Assembly (NCBI RefSeq): GCF_022023855.1
Contig: NZ_CP059449.1
Span: 723,501-787,500, forward strand
Direction of reading: 5' to 3'
From: Azospirillum brasilense
Lineage (GTDB): Bacteria > Pseudomonadota > Alphaproteobacteria > Azospirillales > Azospirillaceae
Length of the DNA stretch: 64,000 bases
This document shows positions 1 through 8,748 of this stretch, one piece after another. Made by a program: the position numbers and the translations under genes. The notes under the pieces were generated by a model. It saw only the letters and a program-made list of their open reading frames with translations, did no database searches and was not told where the DNA came from. Positions within the stretch are counted from its first letter, which is position 1. Each line of letters begins with the position of its first letter.

Positions 1-1
1 G

Positions 2-613
2 TGGGGCTGGGGTGTGCAGAACTCCACCGCCCTGCGCGAGGCCGCCGCCGCCGGCTATCCCGCCGACCGCATGATCGGCGTCTGGTGGGCCGGGTCGGAA
101 CTGGACGTCCGGCCGGTCGGCCCTGCTGCGGTCGGCTACAAGGCGGTCGCCTTCCACGCCGCCGGAGCGGATCTGCCGGTGATCCGCACCATCCGCGAGC
201 AGGTCCACGGCCGCGGGCTGGGGACCGGCGACCCCGGCCAGATCGGCACAGTGCTGTACAACCGCGGGGTCTTCAACGCCGCCGTCCTGGTCGAGGCCAT
301 CCGCACCGCGCAGGGCAAATACGGGCGCCGGCCGCTGACCGGGGCGCAGGTGGCCTGGGGCTTCGACCATCTGGACCTGACCGCCGAACGGCTGGCCGAA
401 CTGGGGCTGGATGGCTTCATGCAGCCGCTGCGCATCACCTGCGCCGACCATGAGGGGATCGTGCCGCTGCATGTGCAGCAGTGGGACGGGGAGCGCTGGC
501 TGGACGTCTCCGGCCCCATCGAGCCGCGCCGCGCCCTGATCCGCAAGCTGGTGGCGGAGTCGGCCCGGCGCTTCGCGGCGGAACGCAAGATCGAACCGCG
601 GGCCTGCGATTAG
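2..613 (+). CDS. Branched-chain amino acid ABC transporter substrate-binding protein, C-terminal part
   Basis: The reading frame is open from the first bases of the window, so the gene is cut at its 5' end and only about 203 C-terminal residues are visible. The visible part opens with WGWGVQNSTALREAA, the segment that in Leu/Ile/Val-type periplasmic binding proteins (Peripla_BP_6) follows the mid-domain crossing. Later, GVFNAAVLVEAIRTA and ARG-rich helices fit lobe 2 of the fold. By family knowledge it captures an amino acid or a related small amide or acid in the periplasm for an ABC importer. The rest of the transporter would lie to the left, outside the window. Ligand is unknown. Confidence 0.85.
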   Translation, partial: WGWGVQNSTALREAAAAGYPADRMIGVWWAGSELDVRPVGPAAVGYKAVAFHAAGADLPVIRTIREQVHGRGLGTGDPGQIGTVLYNRGVFNAAVLVEAIRTAQGKYGRRPLTGAQVAWGFDHLDLTAERLAELGLDGFMQPLRITCADHEGIVPLHVQQWDGERWLDVSGPIEPRRALIRKLVAESARRFAAERKIEPRACD

Positions 614-620
614 GAAATCG

Positions 621-1640
621 TCAGGTCGGGCGCATCGCCACGTAGCGGCAGAAACGCAACCCGCTGCCCAGCACGCGCAGGCGCGACCACCACAGCGCCA
701 GCTCGCGGGCCAGCGCCTTGAGCACACGGGGCTCGGGGGCGGCGGTCTTCAACGCCTCGCCCAGCCGGCGCACCCGCTCCACGGCCTGACGGCGGTGGAA
801 CTGGGTCAGATCCTCGGAAATGCGCAGGTCCAGGTTGCGCTGGGTCAGCTCATCAGCCATGCGGGTGCCCGACCAGGGATAGACCTCCAGCGGCTCGGAG
901 TCGCGCCAGCCGTTCCAGCTTTCCCAGGAGGACGGCGTGCCCTCGATCACATAGTCGAACAGCAGCACGCCGCCCTTCGGCTTCACGCAGTCGCAGACGC
1001 GGTCGAGGAAGTTCTCCTTGTCGCGCACCCGGTGCATCACCCGGTCGGCCAGCACAAGGTCGAAGGAGCCCGCTTGGTTGAAATGCTCGGGGTCGTAATG
1101 GCCGATCGGCGCCTTCTTCGACACACCCAGCGCCTTGGACCGCTCCATCCCCAGCTTGGCCAGCAGGGGCGACATCTCCAGTCCGGTCACCCAGGTGTCG
1201 TAGCTGTCGACGATGCCGCGCGCCGGCCCGCCCAGCCCCGCCGAGAGATCCAGCACGCTCTTGGCCGGGTTCAGCCCGAAGGAGCGGACGGATTCGACCA
1301 TCCATTGCGCGTCGCCGGGACCGACGCAGTCCTGGCCCCACAGCATCTGCGCCCCCTCCGTGCGGGCGACCGACCAGACCGGTTCGCCCTGGCGGTCCAG
1401 TTGCAGATTCTCCAGCCGTTCCAGGTCGGCATCGGGCCGCGGCGCCTCGGGCGGCAGGGTGGCAGCCGGCGCGGCGGAACCCAGCGCCGCCACCGGGCCG
1501 CGCAGGGGCAGGCGGGAGGCGGGGGCGGTGCGGGCCAGCCGGGACAGGGCGGCGAGGTCGTAGCCTTCCCACCAGGCGACGAATTTCGTCCGCCAGTCGG
1601 GATTGCGCCAGCGCTCCCTATCCTGAAAATTGTGCCGCAT
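621..1640 (-). CDS. Class I SAM-dependent methyltransferase
   Basis: A 339-residue protein with a central Rossmann methyltransferase domain. SAM motif I is seen as VLDLSAGLGGPARGI, and a motif IV-like stretch LVLADRVMHRV follows. I chose the ATG at 1640 because the protein then opens with MRHNFQDRERWRNPDWR and continues in folded-looking sequence. The 46 upstream in-frame residues look like non-coding DNA. The N-terminal third before the SAM domain is Ala/Pro-rich and unassigned. It converges with the binding-protein gene, 7 bases away. The substrate cannot be read from the sequence; ubiquinone/sterol-type C-methylation is one possibility because motif I resembles UbiE relatives. Confidence 0.8.
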   Translation of the reverse strand: MRHNFQDRERWRNPDWRTKFVAWWEGYDLAALSRLARTAPASRLPLRGPVAALGSAAPAATLPPEAPRPDADLERLENLQLDRQGEPVWSVARTEGAQMLWGQDCVGPGDAQWMVESVRSFGLNPAKSVLDLSAGLGGPARGIVDSYDTWVTGLEMSPLLAKLGMERSKALGVSKKAPIGHYDPEHFNQAGSFDLVLADRVMHRVRDKENFLDRVCDCVKPKGGVLLFDYVIEGTPSSWESWNGWRDSEPLEVYPWSGTRMADELTQRNLDLRISEDLTQFHRRQAVERVRRLGEALKTAAPEPRVLKALARELALWWSRLRVLGSGLRFCRYVAMRPT

Positions 1641-1971
1641 CCGGCGCTGCGTTTCCAAAATTGCTGCCCCACGAAGGACGGCCACCGCCGGCATCAACGG
1701 ATACCGCACAATATAGAGGTAGACCTCAACAGTCGGGGAGTCAAGTAACCAGCACGAACAGTTAGAGAGGACTTGCATGAACTGTCGCGAAAATTTTATC
1801 TAACTATGAAATATTTCCGCAACGCCCACCTCTTGCGGTCCCGAAGGCGGCGCGCGGCACGGTGGCCGAAGCGCGCCGCGTTGCAGCATCGAGGCGCAAT
1901 GCCTATAGTTCCGCCCCAGCACCCCGCAGCCTGTCCCCAGACCGTCCCCACACCGCTCAAGGAGCACTGGC
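1641..1971. other. Divergent intergenic region, methyltransferase / Nudix hydrolase
   Basis: This is 331 bases with no convincing gene. It includes a short AT-rich patch at about 1785-1820, unusual for this GC-rich window, which could hold promoters for the two divergent genes. I see no clear hairpin or known riboswitch. Confidence 0.4.
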
Positions 1972-2562
1972 GTGCCGCAAAAGACCGGCAATCCCTGGAC
2001 CGTCCTGACGACCAAGCCGATCTACGAGAATCCGTGGATGCGGGTGGTGGAGCACGACGTGCTGACCCCGCTCGGCACCCCCGGCATCTACGGCGTCATG
2101 CACGCCCAGAATCTGGCGACCGGGGTGCTTCCCATCGACGACCAGGGCCGCGTCACGCTGGTCGGCCAGTACCGCTTCCCCTTGGAGCAGTACAGTTGGG
2201 AAATCCCGGAGGGCGGCGGCAAGAAGGGCGTCGAACCGGTGGAGTCGGCCAAGCGGGAGCTGCTGGAGGAGACCGGCCAGACCGCCCGCCACTGGCTTCC
2301 AATCCTGACCATGCATCTGTCCAACAGCATCACCGACGAGACCGCCCATTGCTTTCTCGCCTGGGGGATCGAGCAGGGGCAGGCCGAACCGGAGGAGACC
2401 GAGGTCCTGCAACTGCGCCACGTCCCCTTCGCGGAGGCCTACGCCATGGTCAAGCGCGGGGAGATCACCGACGCCATCGCGGTGGCCTGCCTGCTGAGGG
2501 TCCGCCTGATGGCGCTCGACGGCGACCTGCCCGAGGACGTCACCCGCCTGATCCTGGGCTGA
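1972..2562 (+). CDS. Nudix hydrolase, ADP-ribose pyrophosphatase type
   Basis: A 196-residue protein starting at GTG. The Nudix box is recognisable, ending in RELLEETG with an upstream EIPEGGGKKG, the arrangement typical of ADP-ribose/ADP-sugar pyrophosphatases, which hydrolyse ADP-ribose to AMP and ribose 5-phosphate. The fold order is normal: an N-terminal beta strand region (residues 10-45), the box at about 80-105 and a C-terminal alpha/beta part with a P-E-E-T-E segment. The next gene, a DEDDh exonuclease, begins 15 bases after the stop, so the two are probably co-transcribed. Exact substrate is an inference. Confidence 0.85.
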   Translation: MPQKTGNPWTVLTTKPIYENPWMRVVEHDVLTPLGTPGIYGVMHAQNLATGVLPIDDQGRVTLVGQYRFPLEQYSWEIPEGGGKKGVEPVESAKRELLEETGQTARHWLPILTMHLSNSITDETAHCFLAWGIEQGQAEPEETEVLQLRHVPFAEAYAMVKRGEITDAIAVACLLRVRLMALDGDLPEDVTRLILG

Positions 2563-2576
2563 GGGGCGGAGAGATC

Positions 2577-3197
2577 ATGCAGGCTGTCGCCATCGACTTC
2601 GAAACCGCCAACGAATCGCGGACCAGCGCCTGCTCCATCGGGGTCGCCTGGATCGAGGACGGGCGCGTGGTGGAGACGGAAGAGCATCTGATCCGCCCGC
2701 GGGAGATGCGCTTCAACCCCTTCAACACCGCCGTCCATGGGCTGCGGGCGGAAGACGTCGCCGGCGCGCCGGAATTCCCGGAGGTCTGGCACCGCTTCGC
2801 GCGTCGGCTGGATGGCCGGCTGGTGCTGGCCCACAACGCCTCCTTCGACATCAGCGTGCTGCGCCACACGCTGGACGATTACGGGCTGGTGTGGCCGGCC
2901 TGCAGCTACCTCTGCACGGTGGTGCTGGCGCGCAGGGCGTGGCCGCAACTGGCCGCGCACAAGCTGAATTATCTGGCCGACCATCTGGGGATCGCGCTCG
3001 ACCACCACCGCGCCGGCAGCGACGCCGAGGCCTGCGGGCGCATCGCGCTCGCCGCCACCAGCGTTCTGGGGCTGGAGCGGCTGGCCGACATCGCCGCGGC
3101 CACCGGCATCACGTTCGGGCAGCTGGCGCCGGGCGGCTACAGCCCCTGCAAGGGCGGCAACCCGCCGCGGCGGCGCAAGCTGGTGCCGGTGGTCTAA
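2577..3197 (+). CDS. DEDDh 3'-5' exonuclease, DnaQ/RNase T superfamily
   Basis: A 206-residue stand-alone exonuclease. All acidic motifs are present: Exo I IDFETAN (Asp7, Glu9), Exo II LAHNASFDISVL, and Exo III HHRAGSDAEA with the His of the DEDDh class. By family knowledge it removes 3' nucleotides from DNA or RNA with two metal ions. It lacks the polymerase-binding tail of the chromosomal epsilon subunit and carries a basic C-terminus (PPRRRKLVPVV) instead, so it is probably a repair or RNA-processing nuclease. A purine-rich GGGGCGGAGAG lies just before the ATG. It follows the Nudix gene closely. Confidence 0.88.
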   Translation: MQAVAIDFETANESRTSACSIGVAWIEDGRVVETEEHLIRPREMRFNPFNTAVHGLRAEDVAGAPEFPEVWHRFARRLDGRLVLAHNASFDISVLRHTLDDYGLVWPACSYLCTVVLARRAWPQLAAHKLNYLADHLGIALDHHRAGSDAEACGRIALAATSVLGLERLADIAAATGITFGQLAPGGYSPCKGGNPPRRRKLVPVV

Positions 3198-3221
3198 AGG
3201 GAAGCGTGTGGGGCAAGTGCT

Positions 3222-4322
3222 TCACACGCCACTCCGCTCCGGAAACAGCCCCGCCAACCCTTCCGCGCTTGCAGGACACACGCCGCGCTCGGTCACCAGA
3301 CCGGTCACCAGACGGGCTGGGGTCACGTCGAAGCCGTAATTGACCGCCGGGCTGCCGGCCGGGGTGACGCGGATGGTCTCGATCCGCCCGTCGGCGGTGA
3401 TGCCGGTCAGCTCGGTCACCTCGCGGGAGTCGCGCTCCTCAATGGGGATGTCCTTCACCCCGTCCGCCATGCCCCAGTCGATGGTCGGCGAGGGCAGCGC
3501 GACATAGAAGGGCACGCCGTTGTCGTGGGCGGCCAGAGCCTTGAGGTAGGTGCCGATCTTGTTGCAGACATCGCCGGTCGCCGTGGTGCGGTCGGTGCCG
3601 ACGATGCACAGATCCACCATGCCGTGCTGCATCAGATGGCCGCCGGTGTTGTCCACCACCACCGTGTGGGGCACGCCGTGGCGGTTCAGTTCCCAGGCGG
3701 TCAGGCTGGCGCCCTGGTTGCGCGGGCGCGTCTCGTCCACCCAGACATGCAGGCGGATGCCCTCCTCGAAGGCGACATAGACCGGGGCGAGCGCCGTGCC
3801 CCAATCGACGGTGGCGAGCCAGCCGGCGTTGCAGTGGGTCAGCACGTTCACCGCCTCGCCCGGGGCCTTGCGGCGGGCGGCCTCGCGAATCAGGGCGGCG
3901 CCGTGCTCGCCGATGGCGCGGTTGATGGCGACATCCTCGTCGCAGACCGTGGCGGCTTCGGCGTAGGCGGCCTCGGCGCGGGCGGCGGGCGGCAGCGGAG
4001 CCAGACGGGCGCGCATCCGCTCCAGCGCCCAGCGCAGGTTGACCGCGGTCGGGCGGGTGGCGAGCAGCCGCGCGCCGGCTTCCTCAAGCGCGGCATCGGA
4101 CGGGTCGGCCCGCATGGCCAGCGCGACGCCGTAGGCGGCGGTCGCCCCGATCAGCGGCGCCCCGCGCACCAGCATGGCGCGGATGGCGTGGGCGGCTTCC
4201 TCCAGGTCGGTCAGCCGCGCGACGGCGAAATCATGCGGCATCCGTGTCTGGTCGATGATCTTCACAGACCAGCCGTCCTGCGCCAGCCAGATGGTGCGGT
4301 AGGCCGTGCCGTCGATCTTCAT
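3222..4322 (-). CDS. mtnA: S-methyl-5-thioribose-1-phosphate isomerase
   Basis: A 366-residue protein of the aIF-2B-related isomerase family, which converts methylthioribose 1-phosphate to methylthioribulose 1-phosphate in methionine salvage. Diagnostic stretches are [16 protein letters not shown] near the N-terminus, NVLTHCNAG with the catalytic Cys, [19 protein letters not shown] with the catalytic Asp, and a C-terminal [11 protein letters not shown]. The start was set at MKIDGTAYR (4322); 18 further residues upstream are in frame but not family-like. No other methionine salvage gene is adjacent, so here it stands alone, convergent with the exonuclease gene. Confidence 0.95.
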   Translation of the reverse strand: MKIDGTAYRTIWLAQDGWSVKIIDQTRMPHDFAVARLTDLEEAAHAIRAMLVRGAPLIGATAAYGVALAMRADPSDAALEEAGARLLATRPTAVNLRWALERMRARLAPLPPAARAEAAYAEAATVCDEDVAINRAIGEHGAALIREAARRKAPGEAVNVLTHCNAGWLATVDWGTALAPVYVAFEEGIRLHVWVDETRPRNQGASLTAWELNRHGVPHTVVVDNTGGHLMQHGMVDLCIVGTDRTTATGDVCNKIGTYLKALAAHDNGVPFYVALPSPTIDWGMADGVKDIPIEERDSREVTELTGITADGRIETIRVTPAGSPAVNYGFDVTPARLVTGLVTERGVCPASAEGLAGLFPERSGV

Positions 4323-4467
4323 ACGCCATACTCCCCGCGCTCGATGCTGCTTCGGCCTTTCGGCCCGGTGCGACAATAGGGGGTGGCGCGGCGCGGTTCA
4401 ACGGGCGTACCCAGGGAACAGGAGCCTGCAAAAAAGTGTTGGTCCGCCACGAAAGCCACGACCTTCG

Positions 4468-6177
4468 ATGCTCAACGGCCTCTCTCCCATGCCCCTGCGC
4501 GCCTTGCGATCCAAAGGTTCCCCACTGCTCTACCGGATGCCGGGGTCGGCGCTGGTCCTGATGGTCTGCGCGGTGGCGCTGCTGCTGACGCTCGGGCTGT
4601 CGGCCAGCTTCGCGCTGCGCGACCGGGCGGCGGCCCTGCAGCACGCCCAGGACACAGCCGGCAACGCGAGCCTGCTGGTCGCGGAGCACGCGGCCCGGCT
4701 GGTGGAGACCAGCGACCTGATCCTGAAGCAGGCGGTCCAGCTCGCCGGACCGGCGGACGCCCCGCTGCCCAACGACCGGGCGGGCTGGGAGCGCTACGCG
4801 GCGCTGGTGCGGGGCACGCCCTATCTGGTGTCGATCTGGCTGTTCGACGCCGAGGGGAACGCCGTCCTGACCACCCGCCGCTTTCCCACCCCGGCGATGA
4901 ACGTCGCCGACCGCGACTATTTCGTGGCCCAGCGGGCCGGCGGCAGCGAGGCGGGCGGCCATCTCTTCATCACCGCGCTGGACAACAGCCGCTACAGCCA
5001 GGAGCCGCTGATCCTCCTCTCGCGCCCGCTGGCCGCCGCACCGGGGCAATTCCGCGGCGTGGCCCTGGTCGCCGTCTCGCCGCGCTACGTCCGCGACATC
5101 TACAAGAGCTTCGACTTCGACTACGCCCGCTCCATCACCCTGCGCCGCGCCGACGGCACGGTGCTGCTGCACGAGACCCAGGGGCCGGACGCCACCGACA
5201 GCGCGTTGGCGGAGGCCGCCGGGGAGCCGGAAATCTCCGCGCTGCGCCGGGTGGACAGTGTACCCGTGACCGCCGAGGTGGCCATCCCGGTGAGCAGCGT
5301 CATGGATCGCTGGCACGGGCAGCTCTGGACCTACATCTCCTACGCGCTGGCGGCCTTGGCCGCCGTGGCGGTGATCGGCGGGATGGCCCTTCAGCGCGCC
5401 CGGCGGGAGCGGCAGGCGGAGAACGCGCTCCAGCACGCCTACGACACGCTGGAGGAACGGGTCCTGCAGCGCACGGCGGAGCTGGCGCAGACCAACGCCC
5501 AGCTCGAAACGGTGGTGACCGACAAGGAGGTTTTGCTGAAGGAGGTTCAGCACCGGGTGAAGAACAACCTTCAGGTTATCTGCAGCCTGTTGCGCCTTCA
5601 GGCCGCCCGCATCGACGAGCCGGCCCGCCGCGCCTTCGACGAGAGCCTGCGCCGCATCCAGTGCATGAGCCTGATGCAGGAGCTTCTCTACCGCTCCGAC
5701 CAGCCGGCGCGCATCGACTTCGCCGACTATCTGCGCCAGCTCTGCGACGGGCTGGTCCGCTCGACCAACCCGACCGGGGCGCGGCTGACGGTGAACGCCC
5801 CCCAGCCCTGGAGCCTCGACGTCGATCAGGCCACCCCGCTCGCCCTGATCGCCAGCGAGCTGGTGTCCAACGCGCTGCTCCACGCCTTCCCCCTCGGCCA
5901 TCCCGGCACGGTGAGCGTGGAGCTGCTGCCGGAGGGGAGCGAGGGCATGCGGATGGTGGTGCGCGACGACGGCACCGGCCTGCCGCCCGATCCGTCCGCC
6001 GCGCAAAGCCGCGCGAACGACAAGCGCCAGAGCGGGCTGGGGCTGGTTCTGGTCCGGGCGCTGGCCCAGCAGGCCGGGGCGGCGGTGACCATCGACCGCC
6101 AGCCGGACGGTGGACCGGGCACCCGCTTCATCGTGTCGGTGCCGACCCTCGCCAAGACGCAGACGAAAGCCGCCTGA
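4468..6177 (+). CDS. Membrane sensor histidine kinase, HisKA_2/HWE-like
   Basis: A 569-residue kinase. Transmembrane helix 1 is at about residues 26-48, an extracytoplasmic dCache/PAS-like sensing region at 50-280, and helix 2 at about 285-308. A short coiled coil precedes the HisKA_2 dimerisation domain, whose phospho-acceptor is His362 in EVQHRVKNNLQ. The ATPase domain shows ELVSNALLHAFP (N box), DDGTGLPP (G1) and SGLGLVLVRALAQQ (G2). QHRVKNNLQ is the hallmark of the kinases found in alphaproteobacterial general stress and light signalling. No response regulator is adjacent, so the partner must be encoded elsewhere. The ATG at 4468 was preferred to longer in-frame starts. Confidence 0.9.
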   Translation: MLNGLSPMPLRALRSKGSPLLYRMPGSALVLMVCAVALLLTLGLSASFALRDRAAALQHAQDTAGNASLLVAEHAARLVETSDLILKQAVQLAGPADAPLPNDRAGWERYAALVRGTPYLVSIWLFDAEGNAVLTTRRFPTPAMNVADRDYFVAQRAGGSEAGGHLFITALDNSRYSQEPLILLSRPLAAAPGQFRGVALVAVSPRYVRDIYKSFDFDYARSITLRRADGTVLLHETQGPDATDSALAEAAGEPEISALRRVDSVPVTAEVAIPVSSVMDRWHGQLWTYISYALAALAAVAVIGGMALQRARRERQAENALQHAYDTLEERVLQRTAELAQTNAQLETVVTDKEVLLKEVQHRVKNNLQVICSLLRLQAARIDEPARRAFDESLRRIQCMSLMQELLYRSDQPARIDFADYLRQLCDGLVRSTNPTGARLTVNAPQPWSLDVDQATPLALIASELVSNALLHAFPLGHPGTVSVELLPEGSEGMRMVVRDDGTGLPPDPSAAQSRANDKRQSGLGLVLVRALAQQAGAAVTIDRQPDGGPGTRFIVSVPTLAKTQTKAA

Positions 6178-6213
6178 AAGGGGTCAGCCTGAAGTGGGCC
6201 GCCCGAGGAGCCA

Positions 6214-6783
6214 TCAGGGCCGCGGCGGCTCCAGGCGCAGATAGACCATGGCGGAAGCGAGCGCGCTGGCGTAGGCGTCCTCCCCGGCGCGCGGCGGCAG
6301 GTCGAGATCGCGCAGGATGCTGTCCAGCCGCAGATCGACCGCGTATTTGCCGGGCGCCTTGGCCTTGCGGCCGTAATACAGGCTGGACACCTCGATGCGC
6401 TGGTTCGGCAGCGCCATGCCGACCATCGGCTGCACCAACCGGTCGAGAAGCCCCACGGTGAAATCCAGGTAGTACCCGACCAGCGGCCGGTTGCCGATGA
6501 AGGCCAGCAGGCGGGACAGTGCGGGCTCCGCCGGTTCGGTGGGCCAGAAGGACAGGATCAGGCGCTGGCTGGTCAGGACGCGGCCGCCGCGGATGCGCAG
6601 CGCCGCGACGCCGCGCAGATCCGCCGTGGCCGCATCGAAGGAGGTGGCCTCGCAATGGATCGCCACCCGCTCCCCGGTCTCCTCCCCGGACAGCAGCAGG
6701 GCTCGATCGGGATGTTCGGGCATCGCCGGAACGGACGGCGCTCCCCCGTTGGCCACCACGCTGGCAATGGTCTCGGTCGGCAT
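6214..6783 (-). CDS. Degenerate DnaQ-like exonuclease-fold protein
   Basis: A 189-residue protein downstream of the DUF294 gene (30-base gap, same strand), probably co-transcribed. The layout follows the 3'-5' exonuclease fold: IHCEATSFD where Exo I DxETTGLD is expected, then VAALRIRGGRVL, LLAFIGNRPLVGYYLDFTVGLL in place of an Exo II HNxxFD segment, and a C-terminal ALASAMVYLRL in place of Exo III. In this reading only the Glu of Exo I remains, so it is probably not an active nuclease. Exonuclease-like genes beside cNMP/CBS/DUF294 proteins are familiar in Proteobacteria. The fold assignment rests on pattern similarity only. Confidence 0.6.
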   Translation of the reverse strand: MPTETIASVVANGGAPSVPAMPEHPDRALLLSGEETGERVAIHCEATSFDAATADLRGVAALRIRGGRVLTSQRLILSFWPTEPAEPALSRLLAFIGNRPLVGYYLDFTVGLLDRLVQPMVGMALPNQRIEVSSLYYGRKAKAPGKYAVDLRLDSILRDLDLPPRAGEDAYASALASAMVYLRLEPPRP

Positions 6784-6813
6784 GCCGCCTCCTCTCCCCG
6801 CGCGCCCGGCGGG

Positions 6814-8643
6814 TCAATGGTTCAGGTGGAAGTGGTAGGCGAGCAGTTCCTTGAACTTCTTCACCAGCGCCAGACAATCCTTGAACTGGTCGCGGTCGAG
6901 CTTGCCCAAGGTCTCCGTACGGACGAGGTTGTCGGTCTGGGTGCCGGACACGCTGGCGTCCAGCCCGGCCTTCAGCCGCAGCGTGGACAGGAAGGTGAAG
7001 GCGTCGGCCAGTTCGCCCGCCATGCCGCGGTCGAAAACGCCCTGGTCGGCGAGCGCCCAGATGCGTTCGGTCGTGTTGGTCTCCGCCATGTGCTTCTCCA
7101 GCGCCAGCGCGCGGACGCCATGGACGATGGGGAAGATGCCGGCCTTCTTGATGTCCACCGCCTCATTGCGGCGCCGCTCGAACAGGCCGCCGAACAGACC
7201 CGACGGCGTGTCGAACGCGAGCGCCGGGCGGGCGAAGGCGGTGAAGAACATCTGGTTGTCCTGAAGCCGGCCCAGCAGGTAGCCCTTCGCCTCGGCCAGC
7301 AGGGCGGCGTCCCCGGCCACCGCCGCCGCGTCGTAGAAGATGGCGAGGTTCATCTGCGCCGCTTCGTCGGGCCGGTGGATCCAGTGGAAGAGGGAATCCT
7401 TGTACAGCGCCAGCGGACGCGTCCAGTCCGGGTTGGACACCATGATGCGCCCCGGGCAGGGCGGGTAGCCGAACTCGACCAGATGGCGGGTGAAGGCGTC
7501 GGTCACCTGCGACAGGGATGGGCAGTCGTAGCCGTCGCGCAGGATCAGACCGTTGTCCTGGTCGGTCTTCAGAAGCTGCTCGCCACGCCCCTCGCTGCCC
7601 ATCACGATCAGGCAGGAGTTGGCCAGCAGGTCGGGCGGCGCCAGCAGTTCGAACAGGCGGCGGAAGATCTTGCGGTTCAGCTCGGTCACGAGGTCAGCGA
7701 TGAAGGACACCTTGACGCCCGTGCCGTGCAGCGTGCGGATCAGCCCGACGATGTCCTGGCTGGCCCGGCCCAGATCCTCCGGCGTGGCGGCGCGGTCGAC
7801 CTTGAGCGCGACGACCTGGGAATGGTTGGACAGGACGGCCAGCAGGTCGGTCTGCTCCAGCAGGCCGGCGACCGCGCCCTGCTCGGTGATGACCAGACGG
7901 CGCACCGAATGCTTGGTCATCAGGATCAGCGCGTTGAACAGCAGGTCGTCGCGATCCAGAGCCAGCAGCTCGTAGCGGGCGAGCGGCCCCACCGGGCTGT
8001 CCACGGGCCGCCCCTCCAGCACCACAAGGTCGCGCAGATCGGTGCCGGTCAGGATGCCGACGCGCCCCCCCTTTTTCGGATCGCCATCCCGGACCAGCAC
8101 GCTGCTCGCCTGGTTCCGCTTCATCGCCGCCGCCGCGTCGCGCAGGGACGCCCCGGCCTCGACGAAGACCGGCGGGTGCAGATAGGCCTGCCGGATGCGC
8201 GCCATCGTCAGCGCGGCGGTTTCGCGGTTGGATCGCTCGTTGGCCAGCGCGCTCAGCCGGTCGGCGAACGCCTGCTGGATCACCGCGCCGAAGGCGGCGT
8301 TCTCGTGCGCCAGTTCGAGAAGGATCGGACGCGGCACCAGATCGCACAGCGTGTCCTCCGCCGCGACGAAGCTGCGCGCCTGCCCGTCGGAGAACAGCGC
8401 CTGGAGGTCGAAGCTGTCGTGGGCGCCGTGCACCGCCACCACCTCGCCGCCCCGGCGTTCGTGGACCAGCCCCTGCCGCACCACAAACAGGCAATCCGCC
8501 GGCTCGTCCCGGCTCAGGATCACGCCGTCCCGGGGGTAGACGCCGAGGTCGAGCGCGGCGGCGAGCCGCTGCCGCTGCTCCGGCGTCAGGCGGTCGAAGG
8601 GGGAGACGGAGAAATCGAAAGCGTCGGACAAAATCCGCTCCAC
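6814..8643 (-). CDS. cNMP-binding, CBS-pair, DUF294 nucleotidyltransferase-like protein
   Basis: A 609-residue cytoplasmic protein in four parts. Residues 15-130 form a cyclic-nucleotide-binding (Crp-like) domain, and 150-275 a pair of CBS domains (SVLVRDGD, GILTGTDLRDLV, LVITEQGAVAGLLEQTDLL). Residues 300-430 form a DUF294 nucleotidyltransferase-like domain with MGSEGRGEQ at 348-356 and DQD at 361-363, followed by the DUF294 C-terminal helical domain. The family resembles GlnD-type uridylyltransferases, and the G-S-(x)n-D-x-D core is intact. It lies downstream of actP on the same strand behind a hairpin, so it may respond to acetate or energy state. The reaction is unknown. Confidence 0.85.
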   Translation of the reverse strand: MERILSDAFDFSVSPFDRLTPEQRQRLAAALDLGVYPRDGVILSRDEPADCLFVVRQGLVHERRGGEVVAVHGAHDSFDLQALFSDGQARSFVAAEDTLCDLVPRPILLELAHENAAFGAVIQQAFADRLSALANERSNRETAALTMARIRQAYLHPPVFVEAGASLRDAAAAMKRNQASSVLVRDGDPKKGGRVGILTGTDLRDLVVLEGRPVDSPVGPLARYELLALDRDDLLFNALILMTKHSVRRLVITEQGAVAGLLEQTDLLAVLSNHSQVVALKVDRAATPEDLGRASQDIVGLIRTLHGTGVKVSFIADLVTELNRKIFRRLFELLAPPDLLANSCLIVMGSEGRGEQLLKTDQDNGLILRDGYDCPSLSQVTDAFTRHLVEFGYPPCPGRIMVSNPDWTRPLALYKDSLFHWIHRPDEAAQMNLAIFYDAAAVAGDAALLAEAKGYLLGRLQDNQMFFTAFARPALAFDTPSGLFGGLFERRRNEAVDIKKAGIFPIVHGVRALALEKHMAETNTTERIWALADQGVFDRGMAGELADAFTFLSTLRLKAGLDASVSGTQTDNLVRTETLGKLDRDQFKDCLALVKKFKELLAYHFHLNH

Positions 8644-8657
8644 GAACCAGCGGGTGA

Positions 8658-8698
8658 ATAAAAAAGGCGCCCCAAGACCGTGGTCTTGAGGCGCCTTG
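8658..8698 (-). terminator. Rho-independent terminator after actP
   Basis: Arms AAGGCGCC (8664-8671) and GGCGCCTT (8690-8697) pair, extended by CAAGACC/GGTCTTG around a 2-base loop. Read on the minus strand the hairpin is followed by a run of T (plus-strand A run 8660-8665). It separates actP from the downstream DUF294 gene and may be leaky. Confidence 0.8.
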
Positions 8699-8748
8699 AA
8701 GATTACACCAGCCCCTTCATCTGCGGAAGGTGGGTGCGACCATTCGCA

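Noticed and set aside
1641..1778. A 46-codon N-terminal extension of the methyltransferase at 621-1640
   Set aside because: The extra residues are not methyltransferase-like and the ATG at 1640 is a good start; the sequence looks like intergenic DNA.
4231..6006. A 591-codon minus-strand frame opposite the histidine kinase
   Set aside because: No motif, shadow composition; the kinase has clear HisKA_2/ATPase motifs on the plus strand.
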